A DNA stretch of 64,000 nucleotides from CAWBCI01 sp963787195 (GTDB taxonomy: Bacteria; Bacteroidota; Bacteroidia; Bacteroidales; JAGOPY01): contig CAWBCI010000091.1 of NCBI GenBank assembly GCA_963787195.1, positions 1 to 64,000 on the forward strand, written 5' to 3'. Position 1 is the stretch's first letter; every line of letters begins with the position of its first letter. Under the pieces are notes generated by a model. The model saw nothing but the letters and a program-made list of their open reading frames with translations. It searched no databases and had not been told where the DNA came from. Position numbers and translations under genes: made by a program. Of this stretch, positions 17,503-25,578 are shown piece after piece.

Positions 17503-18744
17503 TTATTCGTACCTGAGGGATTCAATGGGATCAAGTTTAGAAGCTTTGGAAGCCGGAAGAAAGCCGGATATAAGGGCCACGAAAAAACAAAGTGTAAATC
17601 CCAGGAGTATCCACATCCATGGGATTAGGAAGCTGCTTTTAAGAATCAGCGAGAGAATATTTCCAATGACGATACCAAGGCTGATACCAACAACTCCACC
17701 TATCTGTGCTATCACGATAGCTTCCACGAGGAACTGATTCCGGATAGTCCTGGCAGTTGCTCCCATAGCTTTCCTTATGCCTATCTCACGGGTTCTTTCC
17801 GTTACCGAAACCAGCATGATATTCATCAACCCGATTGCAGCACCGATGAGTGTAATCAGTCCGATAAATGTTGCGGCAATGGCAACGAAACGGATATTTT
17901 CAGTCAGCATCTGGGCTATGGTATCACTTTTGGCAATATCAAAAGTCTGTTCCTCACCCAGCCGGTCCCCGCGGATAATCCTGAACAGTCCGGTGGCTTC
18001 TCCGCTGGCTAAATCGATAAGCGTAGGGTCGTAAGTAGTAATGTTTATTGTGAAGGTGCTGTTTGGTTTGGGGAAATATTGCCTTACATTGTTTAATGGA
18101 AGGATGCAAAAGCGGTCGCCAGAGAAGCCAACGCTCGATCCTTTTTCCTTCATCACTCCTATCACCTGGTATTTTCCCGGACCGATAATAATATTCTTTC
18201 CCACAGGGTCTTCATTATCTGGAAATATTTTTTTCGCAATCTCGCTACCTATAATCGCCACATGGGCCCCGGTATGCACCTCATTATCATTGAAATTTCG
18301 CCCTTTTCCTATCTCCTGCCCCGAAGTGATTAAATAATTTTCATCTGTACCTATTACGCCAACATTCGGATTGGTTTTTTCAGAGCGATATTTAACGGTG
18401 GCAGTGTGTGAAGCATAAGTGAAAACCGAAACATAAGAAGGGAAGTCAAATTCCTGTTTAAATTTCAAGGCCTCATCATAGGTGATAGGTTCAAACATCT
18501 TGGCATTATTATCCCTTCCACCCATCCTTACATGTAGCTCACGATTACGGACCGTTAAGGTATTAGAGCCCATCATCATGAAATTCTGGTTCAGGAAATA
18601 TTTGATGGAATCGATGGCCGTGAGTATGCCAACCAGGGCCATGATCCCGAATGCAATGATCATCACTGTGAGGATAGTCCGCAAGAGGTGACTCCGTATT
18701 GAATCGAGCGAGACTTTGATATTTTCTTTCACCAGGTTTTTCAT
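17503..18744 (-). CDS. MacB/FtsX-family ABC transporter permease
   Basis: Inner-membrane permease of the type that couples an ATPase to periplasmic mechanics or lipoprotein and peptide export. The 413-residue protein has a first helix at about 20-43, a large periplasmic MacB_PCD domain (about 45-270) and three C-terminal helices (about 285-310, 335-360, 370-395). The FtsX-type segment is VSVTERTREIGIRKAMGATARTIRNQFLVEA. It ends SKASKLDPIESLRYE, the usual MacB tail. No ATPase gene is adjacent, so its partner must lie elsewhere. A TACCTTTG box (18750-18757, minus strand) lies only 5 bases from the ATG, suggesting little or no 5' leader. Confidence 0.88.
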   Translation of the reverse strand: MKNLVKENIKVSLDSIRSHLLRTILTVMIIAFGIMALVGILTAIDSIKYFLNQNFMMMGSNTLTVRNRELHVRMGGRDNNAKMFEPITYDEALKFKQEFDFPSYVSVFTYASHTATVKYRSEKTNPNVGVIGTDENYLITSGQEIGKGRNFNDNEVHTGAHVAIIGSEIAKKIFPDNEDPVGKNIIIGPGKYQVIGVMKEKGSSVGFSGDRFCILPLNNVRQYFPKPNSTFTINITTYDPTLIDLASGEATGLFRIIRGDRLGEEQTFDIAKSDTIAQMLTENIRFVAIAATFIGLITLIGAAIGLMNIMLVSVTERTREIGIRKAMGATARTIRNQFLVEAIVIAQIGGVVGISLGIVIGNILSLILKSSFLIPWMWILLGFTLCFFVALISGFLPASKASKLDPIESLRYE

Positions 18745-18823
18745 CAGTTCAAAGGTAGAAAAAAGATAAATAGGATACTTTTCAAAATATATTATAGGCT
18801 ACTTATGCGGGAACTAATTCCTA

Positions 18824-19762
18824 TTATCCGGCCCTAAATCTTTTCACCAGCCAGATTCCCGGTTTGAGGTAAAAAGGCAGCCGGTCAATTTTAAGCCGCT
18901 GATAAACACATTCCTTGGAACCAAAGCTCTTGTAGAAACGTGCCAGGTTGGGATCATTCGATCCGTCAAAGTCAAAGGTAAGATGACGGTTTGCATGTTC
19001 CCGTATGTAATAGTCGATCAGAAAAGGCATGGCGCCGGCTTTCCTGCCTTCTTCACTTAAACCCGAGAACAGGAATATGACTTTATGATTGCTTTGAATA
19101 AAAAAGGCCCCGGCGCAAAGTTCATTGTGTTGATCGAATGCTCCCCAGATATCCGCGACACCTTTGTATTTTGCACTATAAATCAGCCGTTTGAGTCGGT
19201 TGTAATGGAAATCTTTAAGGTGAAGTATAGATTTTCCTTTATTATTCCTGAAAAGATCGATCACTGTATCGGGCTTGATATTCCTTGAAAGAGTGAGTCC
19301 CGCCTCCGTGGCTTTTTTCAGGTTTCTTTTCAGATTAGCCGAATAGGATGAACTGATCTTATCATAGGAATGAATCAGGTCCAGTTCATGGTTAATCTGT
19401 GGAATGTAACGAAACAATTTCTCATCCACATTATTCAGGGTATTCAGGTTTATCTCTACCTGTTTGAATTGTTTAGGGATGGCCAGTATAAATTCGTTGA
19501 GTACGGAAGGGCTCAGGAGGTTGCGCGAAAATAGTCCCAACTGCTGGGTAAAAAATGGCTGGTAAATGTAAGATATCTTCATCTTGGTCCTTTTAACCAG
19601 GGGAAAAACCCTTTCATAGTTGTTCTCCACCAGGGCATCCCATTCTTCGGCCACTAAATCCAGGAACCATGCATATCCGTATATACTTCCATTGAATGAA
19701 AGCTGAATGCAGCTGTCCCAGCTCTTATCATCAATTTCGTTCCTTTGAAGGTACCTGATCAC
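18824..19762 (-). CDS. FemAB-like GNAT-fold transferase
   Basis: A 312-residue protein of two tandem GNAT-like lobes, as in FemAB/FemX aminoacyl or acyl transferases and the long-chain N-acyl or peptidoglycan-type GNATs. Recognisable parts are SIYGYAWFLDLVAEEWDALV, SYSANLKRNLKKATEAGLTLSR (basic helix typical of the FemAB-like domain), GAFDQHNELCAGAFFIQSNHKVIFLFSGLSEEGRKAGAMPFLIDYYI and LTFDFDGSNDPNLARFYKSFG. The start is GTG at 19762, supported by AAAGGAG six bases upstream. It is last in the seven-gene operon. FemAB-like enzymes transfer an amino acid or other acyl group to an amine, so it is a plausible acceptor-side enzyme for the adenylation/carrier pair; acceptor unknown. Confidence 0.75.
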   Translation of the reverse strand: MIRYLQRNEIDDKSWDSCIQLSFNGSIYGYAWFLDLVAEEWDALVENNYERVFPLVKRTKMKISYIYQPFFTQQLGLFSRNLLSPSVLNEFILAIPKQFKQVEINLNTLNNVDEKLFRYIPQINHELDLIHSYDKISSSYSANLKRNLKKATEAGLTLSRNIKPDTVIDLFRNNKGKSILHLKDFHYNRLKRLIYSAKYKGVADIWGAFDQHNELCAGAFFIQSNHKVIFLFSGLSEEGRKAGAMPFLIDYYIREHANRHLTFDFDGSNDPNLARFYKSFGSKECVYQRLKIDRLPFYLKPGIWLVKRFRAG

Positions 19763-19783
19763 AAAAAATCTCCTTTGAATTAT

Positions 19784-21085
19784 CTATTTTACCAATTTAA
19801 GTATCTGCCTGAAGACAGCCTGCCATCCTTCATATCCATCATATTCCCCCAAAGCATAATTATGCCAGATACCGATTGCCTCTCCCCCGTTCTCCCTGAC
19901 TTCATCCAAAAGGTCCTGCACCTCATTTACACTCTCCGAATGGGAAAATTTCAGATGGTCGATCATGGCAGTATCCATAAATATAAAAGGATGAATTTTC
20001 AGGCTGGTAATTTCTTCTTTCAGTAAATCATAAAACTGAAAGGGATAGGCAGTACCGGCCCTGAAACCATTGCATGAGGCATAACCCATGGAATAATCAT
20101 CGCTGATCCCGGATTCTAACAGTTGACGATAAGAATCCGGAAATCTGAGCCTCAGAAAATGCTGACGGCTGATTACTACAGGTCTTTCAACTATTTCAGC
20201 AAGTCTTTTGATCTCCGTATCGAGCTGGGTGGGATTGCCGAAAGAATTATAGGAAGGATGAATTCCTATGCAGGCATTCCGGTCGAGCTTCACTATCAGT
20301 TCCCTGAAACGCCGGCTCTTATGACTTACATTCTTATCATATTTCCCATAATCCCCCAAAAGCACAAAATAAACTGGCGTAAAGCCCTTTTCATCCATGG
20401 CTTCAAGCTGAATATCGAAATTATCATAGGGATCCTTTCGTCTGCCTGCCAGTGTCATCATGCGGCTGCCAAGACTTTTCAAATCCAGTTTCAGGATCAG
20501 TTTAGCCAATCCGCCGGCAGCCCTCAACCAGTCTTTTTCAAGATGAGCGTATGCAATATCTATGTCGAAGCTGGGACGGAAATCAAAAACAGGTAGAGGA
20601 AAATTGATTTCCGGGAAATGATATTTCAGGATTCTCCGGATTTCCCCTGCTATCCTGTCAACCAGGGCAATATTCAGGAAGCCAAAACGGTAGGCCAGAC
20701 TCTGTTCCGGAGCAAAGCGCCCATGTTCATCAGCAGTGAAAGGCAGATATTCTTCGTAACGGCTTAAAAGGTAAAAGCACAATGCAAAAGGATCGAATGG
20801 AAAAGCGGAGCCTTCATTCACAGGAAAAAATACGGGAAGGCCTTTCCAGTGCATAACCTGGATCTCGCCTGGTGTAATACCCATTTGAGAAAGGATTCCG
20901 GCAGGCTTAAAATTCAGCTCCTCCCCCGAAGCATTTTCCGCGTAAGAGAATTTAGGCCCTTTATAAGCTATAAATTCATCGATATCTGATAAGAGACGAA
21001 ACTCAGTTCTCAAGACTTCATTAAAAATAAAGCCGAAAACATAATCATGCCGGGAAGTAATATCGGGACTATAAACCAGTATCAT
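19784..21085 (-). CDS. NodB/DUF7033-like polysaccharide deacetylase homologue (copy 1)
   Basis: A 433-residue cytoplasmic-looking protein without a signal peptide. The N-terminal half has the DUF7033-type block DPFALCFYLLSRYEEYLPFTADEHGRF. The C-terminal half resembles the NodB barrel: DFRPSFDIDIAYAH (acid pair where TFDD is usual), ACIGIHPSYNSFG (metal His), RQHFLRLRFPDSYR and DYSMGYASCNGFRAGTAYPFQFYDL. The second metal histidine of the NodB H-x3-S-x2-H motif is not evident, so catalytic activity is uncertain. Its start overlaps the AAC(3)-fold gene by 17 bases. The paralogue at 25579-26877 is the same length with the same blocks. Confidence 0.75.
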   Translation of the reverse strand: MILVYSPDITSRHDYVFGFIFNEVLRTEFRLLSDIDEFIAYKGPKFSYAENASGEELNFKPAGILSQMGITPGEIQVMHWKGLPVFFPVNEGSAFPFDPFALCFYLLSRYEEYLPFTADEHGRFAPEQSLAYRFGFLNIALVDRIAGEIRRILKYHFPEINFPLPVFDFRPSFDIDIAYAHLEKDWLRAAGGLAKLILKLDLKSLGSRMMTLAGRRKDPYDNFDIQLEAMDEKGFTPVYFVLLGDYGKYDKNVSHKSRRFRELIVKLDRNACIGIHPSYNSFGNPTQLDTEIKRLAEIVERPVVISRQHFLRLRFPDSYRQLLESGISDDYSMGYASCNGFRAGTAYPFQFYDLLKEEITSLKIHPFIFMDTAMIDHLKFSHSESVNEVQDLLDEVRENGGEAIGIWHNYALGEYDGYEGWQAVFRQILKLVK

Positions 21086-21932
21086 TCTTTATTTTATCTG
21101 AAGCCGTCTGATAAATTTTTAATCTTCCGGCCATAACCTTTAAATAATCCTTAAACAAAAGCTTCCAACTGAAAGCTGCAATATCAGACGCATTATCTTC
21201 AAGAATATTGCGCTGTATCAGAGGGTAAACCTCCTGCGCTGCCAATTCATAATAACTCAGTCCGTTGAGATTCTTTGTTTTCAAGAGGCCCCTCTCATCC
21301 AGGAGCTTTTCAAGCCTGTGAAGAACCATGGTCCAGCCGGCTTTCTTCGCATAAAGATAATAAGTTCTGCTTTCCTGACTTCCAAACAAATCCTTATAAA
21401 AAATATTGTATTTCCGCATTTTACGGTACCATACCTTTTCGCTTTCCTCCACAAAATGCACGAAAGTAAAAGCTTCGGTAACGGAAGTTCCAGCCATAAT
21501 CATTTTAACATTCTTTTCCAGAAAGAAGGCAAAGGGTGAATCAGAGCCGAAAGAGCTCTGATTGTTCAAAGCGCAAAGCAATTCAGAATATTTTCCCCAT
21601 ACCAGAAAAGAATGCAGAGGATGCGCAGTACGGCAGAAATCAGGCCTGCCAAAAGCTTCCAGGGAAAGTGCGCCGGTAATTGGCCGGGTTTGCTTAATAT
21701 CGAAATCCGCTTTATTCTTCAGGTTGAAATTATATGCAGGGAGGATGAGCGTCCCTTCCGGACCCAGGATTTTCTGGAAGGCTTCGATAAAAAGCCCTGC
21801 ATCAAAATTACCCTCATTTCTTATGGCCATAAAGGCTATACGGGTGATATCCGAAGCGAGCAAAACTGCATCACCGGGAAGGATACCCAGTTGGGCGGGT
21901 ATTTTTTGATATGGAATATATAAGGTAGACAA
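21069..21932 (-). CDS. AAC(3)-fold N-acetyltransferase family protein
   Basis: A 287-residue member of the aminoglycoside 3-N-acetyltransferase (antibiotic_NAT) fold. Family signs are GDAVLLASDITRIAF, GPEGTLILPAYNFN, CRTAHPLHSFLVWGK and TSVTEAFTFVHFVEE (His/Glu active region). Outside resistance genes these proteins acetylate or acylate amino sugars in surface-glycan and natural-product loci, and the operon context points that way rather than to drug resistance. No ATG is available: TTG at 21932 preceded by GAGGAAAA is the only start after an in-frame stop. It overlaps the deacetylase homologue downstream. Confidence 0.8.
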   Translation of the reverse strand: MSTLYIPYQKIPAQLGILPGDAVLLASDITRIAFMAIRNEGNFDAGLFIEAFQKILGPEGTLILPAYNFNLKNKADFDIKQTRPITGALSLEAFGRPDFCRTAHPLHSFLVWGKYSELLCALNNQSSFGSDSPFAFFLEKNVKMIMAGTSVTEAFTFVHFVEESEKVWYRKMRKYNIFYKDLFGSQESRTYYLYAKKAGWTMVLHRLEKLLDERGLLKTKNLNGLSYYELAAQEVYPLIQRNILEDNASDIAAFSWKLLFKDYLKVMAGRLKIYQTASDKIKNDTGL

Positions 21933-21972
21933 TGCTTTTCCTCAATAAATATTATATCACCTAAAACAAGGC

Positions 21973-22458
21973 TTATTTGACACTGAATTTCCGGTATTGA
22001 AAAAGTTCCTTTTCATAGCCCATTTTCTCCCAGAATTCCATCGCGTAATCATTTCCGCTCACTACCTGTAATTCAATGGAATGGACATTTTTTTCGGCAA
22101 ACCATTTTTCAAGATTCCTCAGCATTTCTGCACCTATACCGGCTTGCCTCAGGCTATCTCTCACAAAAATATGGGTCACCACACCTATTTTAGGGTTTCC
22201 AAGATAATCGGGACCGAATTTAAGGGCTCCGTGGGCAAAACCCTGAACAGTTTCCTTATCCACAGCTACACAAAGCAAGCCGAATTTCCCCAGGGTATTC
22301 CTGACCGTATCCATCCACAATTCTGCCCCATTCTCCGCCAAAGGCAGCATCAGTCCCCTTTCATCCATATATTCATACATTTCAGTAAACAGAAACTGTA
22401 CCTGCTTCAAATAAGGATTTTCGGGGTTATTTATGCTGATGATCTGAATCTTATCCAT
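21973..22458 (-). CDS. GNAT-family N-acetyltransferase
   Basis: A 161-residue single GNAT domain. The acetyl-CoA-binding segment is VVTHIFVRDSLRQAGIGAEMLRNLEKWF (motif A, RxxGxG/A as RQAGIG), followed by IELQVVSGNDYAMEFWEKMGYEKEL, the usual final strand and helix. VQGFAHGALKFG is the preceding strand. Substrate cannot be read. Its ATG overlaps the stop of the carrier-protein gene by 8 bases, so it is translationally coupled to the adenylation/carrier pair and may act on the carried or final product. Confidence 0.85.
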   Translation of the reverse strand: MDKIQIISINNPENPYLKQVQFLFTEMYEYMDERGLMLPLAENGAELWMDTVRNTLGKFGLLCVAVDKETVQGFAHGALKFGPDYLGNPKIGVVTHIFVRDSLRQAGIGAEMLRNLEKWFAEKNVHSIELQVVSGNDYAMEFWEKMGYEKELFQYRKFSVK

Positions 22459-22708
22459 TTAGTCCGGATTGAAAGGTCCGTATAAGCCCGTCCACCGTGG
22501 TAAAATCACTCTTTTCGAGGGCTTTTTCATAATCGATTTCAAGCTGAAAATGTTTTTCGAGGGAAGCCACCAGGTCTACAAATTCGAGAGAATTCAAGAG
22601 TCCGCTATTCACGAGATCAAATTTTCCGCCCAGCTCATTTTCTTTGATGTCGAAGCGTTTCAGTTTATCCTTCAAAAAAATCAAAAGAGTTTCCTTAATC
22701 TTCTCCAT
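22451..22708 (-). CDS. Acyl/aminoacyl carrier protein (DltC-like)
   Basis: An 85-residue four-helix carrier protein. The phosphopantetheine site is the serine in NSGLLNSLEFVDLVASLEKHFQLEI, at about residue 40, in the usual L-[DN]-S-[LM] setting; Asn replaces the more common Asp before the serine. It overlaps the adenylation gene by 14 bases and the GNAT by 8, so the adenylation enzyme and carrier are produced together. This pairing, like DltA-DltC, suggests transfer of an activated acid to the carrier. The window has no phosphopantetheinyl transferase or fatty-acid synthase gene next to it. Confidence 0.85.
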   Translation of the reverse strand: MEKIKETLLIFLKDKLKRFDIKENELGGKFDLVNSGLLNSLEFVDLVASLEKHFQLEIDYEKALEKSDFTTVDGLIRTFQSGLNG

Positions 22709-24287
22709 TATCCTTTAAATTCTTTAAGAGGGCCATTTTATCAATTTTCCCGTTGAAATTCAGTGGAAAATCGTCCACAAATATAATCTTTTCCGGCACC
22801 ATATACCATGGCAGGTAAGTCCGGCAATGCTCCATGAGCGCCGGCATATTAACTTTCAGTCTTGCTTCGCTTAAAGCAAAACCATAAAGATGCCCGTTCC
22901 CGTCAGGGGCAATATGGTAAAGAACTACCGACTGTTTAATTCCAGGATATGACTCAAGGCTGAGCTCTATTTCACGGAGATGAACACGGTAACCTGAAAT
23001 CTTCACTTCAGCATCCTTTCTTCCCATAAAAAAGAAATCCCCCTCCGCATCTTCCAGGGCCAGATCGCCGGTACGATACCAGAACTTTCCATCCGGAGTC
23101 CGGAAGAAACTTTTTTCAGTCTGGATACTGTCATTCCAATAGCCTTGCACCAACTGAGAACCTGACAGGCATAGTTCCCCAATTTCGCCCTTCCCCATCT
23201 TCTTATCCTCATCATTCATAATAATACATTCCTGACCTGCAAAGCTTTTGCCGATTGAAAGTATGCCGTCACGGGTTTTATTCAGTTCCGCGGACCTCAA
23301 TAATTTATATTCCATAATGGCGATGGTAGCTTCGGTAGGGCCATAAAGGTTGATCACTTCGGAACCCGGGGCGGCGGTGGCCCAGGCAAGAGCTGTCTCA
23401 GCAAGGAGCGCTTCCCCGCAAAAGAAACTGAGGCGGAGATCCGGAAAAACGCCCGTCTTAAGTAAGCGCATCTTTTTCATGAGTAATGCAACTGAAGGTA
23501 CCGAGAACCAAACCGAGGGTTTCTTTTCTTTCAAAAATGATAATAAGGCAAAGGATGTATTTTCCTCCGGTACACAAAGACAGGCCCCGGCAGACCAACA
23601 GACAAAGAGGTCATGGACACTCAGGTCAAAAGTGAGGTCAAAAAGTTGGGTAAACCTATCTTCCGGAAAAAAATTATAGTTCCCTAAAATATGATCCAGG
23701 TAAGAGGTGACATTCAGGTTGGAGACCGGCACCCCTTTTGGAGAGCCTGTACTTCCGGAAGTAAAGAGCAGGTAGGCAATTTGACCTGAATCCGTTTCAC
23801 TTGCGTTCAATTTTTCAATACTATGTTTTCCGGGAAGATAAAAGTTATGGCGGGGATATTTTGAAATGAGTTCATTCACTGAATCCGTTCCGCAAACTAT
23901 AACATGCAGATTTTTATCCGTTTTTGCCAAAACTTCTTCCAGTTCAGGGAGGCATTCCCTGCTGCAAACCAGGCAATCCGTCCCGGAAGCATTCAGCATC
24001 TTCAAATTCCGGGCAGGAGGAAAACGTTTGTTCAGGGGCATATAGCCTTTCGAGGCCCCCAATATTCCAAGGATACCGTAATAAGCCGCCGGGTCTTTGC
24101 CTGCCATGATCCCGACTATCGCGGAGTCCAATGGAAGGGAACGGATAAGGAAAGCAATTCCTGCCGCCATTTCAGCAAGCCGGCTATAACTATACTTCTC
24201 TCCCCCGATGTCCAGTGCGGGCCTGTCAGGAAAATTATTAACCGACTTCAGGAAGCGGTCGAACAGGATGTCATTTTTCAATTTCAT
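22695..24287 (-). CDS. Stand-alone amino-acid adenylation enzyme, DltA-like
   Basis: A 530-residue ANL enzyme predicted to form an acyl-adenylate and load the downstream carrier protein. Motifs in order: AYLLFTSGSTGSPKGVPVSN (A3), FDLTFDLSVHDLF (A4), LSFFCGEALLAETALAWA, NLYGPTEATIAI (A5), WYRTGDLA (A7), GRKDAEVKISGYRVHLREIE (A8) and NFNGKIDKMALL (A10, catalytic Lys). FDLSV with its Asp, plus FCGE and YGPTEAT, resemble D-alanine-activating DltA, and the Asp normally grips the substrate alpha-amino group. An amino acid is therefore favoured over a fatty acid; this is inference. The ATG at 24287 is used because the earlier codon is TTG. It overlaps the upstream gene by 17 bases. Confidence 0.85.
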   Translation of the reverse strand: MKLKNDILFDRFLKSVNNFPDRPALDIGGEKYSYSRLAEMAAGIAFLIRSLPLDSAIVGIMAGKDPAAYYGILGILGASKGYMPLNKRFPPARNLKMLNASGTDCLVCSRECLPELEEVLAKTDKNLHVIVCGTDSVNELISKYPRHNFYLPGKHSIEKLNASETDSGQIAYLLFTSGSTGSPKGVPVSNLNVTSYLDHILGNYNFFPEDRFTQLFDLTFDLSVHDLFVCWSAGACLCVPEENTSFALLSFLKEKKPSVWFSVPSVALLMKKMRLLKTGVFPDLRLSFFCGEALLAETALAWATAAPGSEVINLYGPTEATIAIMEYKLLRSAELNKTRDGILSIGKSFAGQECIIMNDEDKKMGKGEIGELCLSGSQLVQGYWNDSIQTEKSFFRTPDGKFWYRTGDLALEDAEGDFFFMGRKDAEVKISGYRVHLREIELSLESYPGIKQSVVLYHIAPDGNGHLYGFALSEARLKVNMPALMEHCRTYLPWYMVPEKIIFVDDFPLNFNGKIDKMALLKNLKDNGED

Positions 24288-25470
24288 TTTCAAGCATCAG
24301 TGCATCGCAAAAAAACTTGGTCGCCCAGTTCGGGAAGGCAAAAGGCTCATAACGTCCCCAAAGAGGGAAAGAGCCGGGAATAGCCCCTCTCGAATCAGGC
24401 TTTTCATCCGGGGACCTTCTTTGTATAAATATTAAAAGGTCAATCATTTTATGAGCAGCCAGCTTATATGATGGCTCCCCGTAGAGACGAAACAATTTCA
24501 GCCAAACAGATGCCATCTGGGCGCCGCCTGTACAGATAAAATACTCGCTTCCCTGCCAGTTCCGGTCGTAACGCCCATTCAAATATCCCTGCTGCAAAAA
24601 AAGATCTTTTAATTTATCAGCGCCCAAGGTGGCGGCATGAATATATTTCTCTTCTTCCATGATCAAACCTGAATCAATTAAACCATCAAGTGTATAGGCG
24701 ATGGTATGAAGTATAGGCTTATCATTTCTCTTAACAGTATTATCGCAATCTTCGAACCAACCGTTCGGCTGCATTTTAAAGTTTAGTATCCAATCCAGGT
24801 TTCCCGCAGCGGCTTCCCGGTATTTATCTTTGCCGCTGAGCTTCCAGGTCATCAAAAGCGGTACATCCACAAAAGAATCGTAAACACGGGCCCTGTTCAT
24901 GAGGGCATGCTCCTGCCAGAAGCCTTCCGGATGGCGGACTTTACACAACCAATCGGCTCCTCTTTCAATACTTTTTAAAAATGCCGGATCTTTGTCAATG
25001 GAATAAGCAGAAAGCAGTCCCCGGATCACCTGGGCAGTATTAAAAACGATCTCAGGACGGTTTTCATTCACCCGGCCACCCTGCCATCCTCCGCTATCTT
25101 TCTGAATGTTCAGCAGGAAGCGGCTTGCTTTCATCGCTGCATCCAGGATCTCCTGCCTGCCCGATTTGAGATAATAATCAATAAGGGTGGAAATAATATA
25201 ACCCGTAGTTTCGGGGTAGGAAGCGCTCCAATTAGCGCCGAGTTTATAAGAGCCCATTCCGTCGTCCTTCATCCTTTGCTGCGCCTGCAAAAGCCAGCCG
25301 ATAGCTTCTTCAAGTGATTTCTCACGTTCCATAGCCGTAAATTCCGGTATCTTTCCGAAAACATCCTTCTTAAATATATACCTGCCTACATCATTGATCA
25401 GGACTTTCCTGTCATCCTTAAAAATAATCGATGATATATTAGCGGCATATAATAAAATGCTTTTAAGCAT
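24271..25470 (-). CDS. Alpha/alpha-toroid (six-hairpin-like) protein, function unknown
   Basis: A 399-residue soluble protein made of repeated helical hairpins of the terpene-cyclase/six-hairpin-glycosidase type. Repeat-like blocks are AIGWLLQAQQRMKDDGMGSY, ASRFLLNIQKDSGGWQGGRV, GADWLCKVRHPEGFWQEH, LDWILNFKMQPNGWFEDCD and GADKLKDLFLQQGYLNGRYD. The repeating W-L..Q....G-W/F pattern recurs five times. Conserved polar residues in the toroid centre (NENRPEIVFNTAQ, HTIAYTLDGL, FICTGGAQMA) suggest a ligand or catalytic pocket, but no family was identified with certainty. No signal peptide. The ATG at 25470 is used because upstream in-frame codons pass through the promoter. It is the first gene of the seven-gene operon. 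Confidence 0.6.
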   Translation of the reverse strand: MLKSILLYAANISSIIFKDDRKVLINDVGRYIFKKDVFGKIPEFTAMEREKSLEEAIGWLLQAQQRMKDDGMGSYKLGANWSASYPETTGYIISTLIDYYLKSGRQEILDAAMKASRFLLNIQKDSGGWQGGRVNENRPEIVFNTAQVIRGLLSAYSIDKDPAFLKSIERGADWLCKVRHPEGFWQEHALMNRARVYDSFVDVPLLMTWKLSGKDKYREAAAGNLDWILNFKMQPNGWFEDCDNTVKRNDKPILHTIAYTLDGLIDSGLIMEEEKYIHAATLGADKLKDLFLQQGYLNGRYDRNWQGSEYFICTGGAQMASVWLKLFRLYGEPSYKLAAHKMIDLLIFIQRRSPDEKPDSRGAIPGSFPLWGRYEPFAFPNWATKFFCDALMLENEIEK

Positions 25471-25518
25471 GAAAATGCATTTTAAGTTATAGTTTCTTTT
25501 TAAGAAGGGATGATGTGG

Positions 25519-25526
25519 CAAAGATA
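25519..25526 (-). promoter_or_regulatory. -7 box of the seven-gene adenylation/carrier operon
   Basis: TATCTTTG on the minus strand, a perfect TAnnTTTG, 48 bases before the ATG at 25470. No other equally good box was seen between the following six overlapping genes. Confidence 0.5.
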
Positions 25527-25578
25527 AAATGAATTTTGTACAGAAGTTCATTCCAGGCCGGAAGTTCAACTGCTATGA

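Noticed and set aside
21069..21932. Aminoglycoside resistance gene
   Set aside because: The AAC(3) fold is shared by surface-glycan and secondary-metabolite acyltransferases; the overlap with carrier, GNAT and deacetylase-like genes argues against a resistance role.
22695..24287. Full NRPS module or large biosynthetic cluster
   Set aside because: There is no condensation or thioesterase domain and no second module; the adenylation and carrier proteins are stand-alone.
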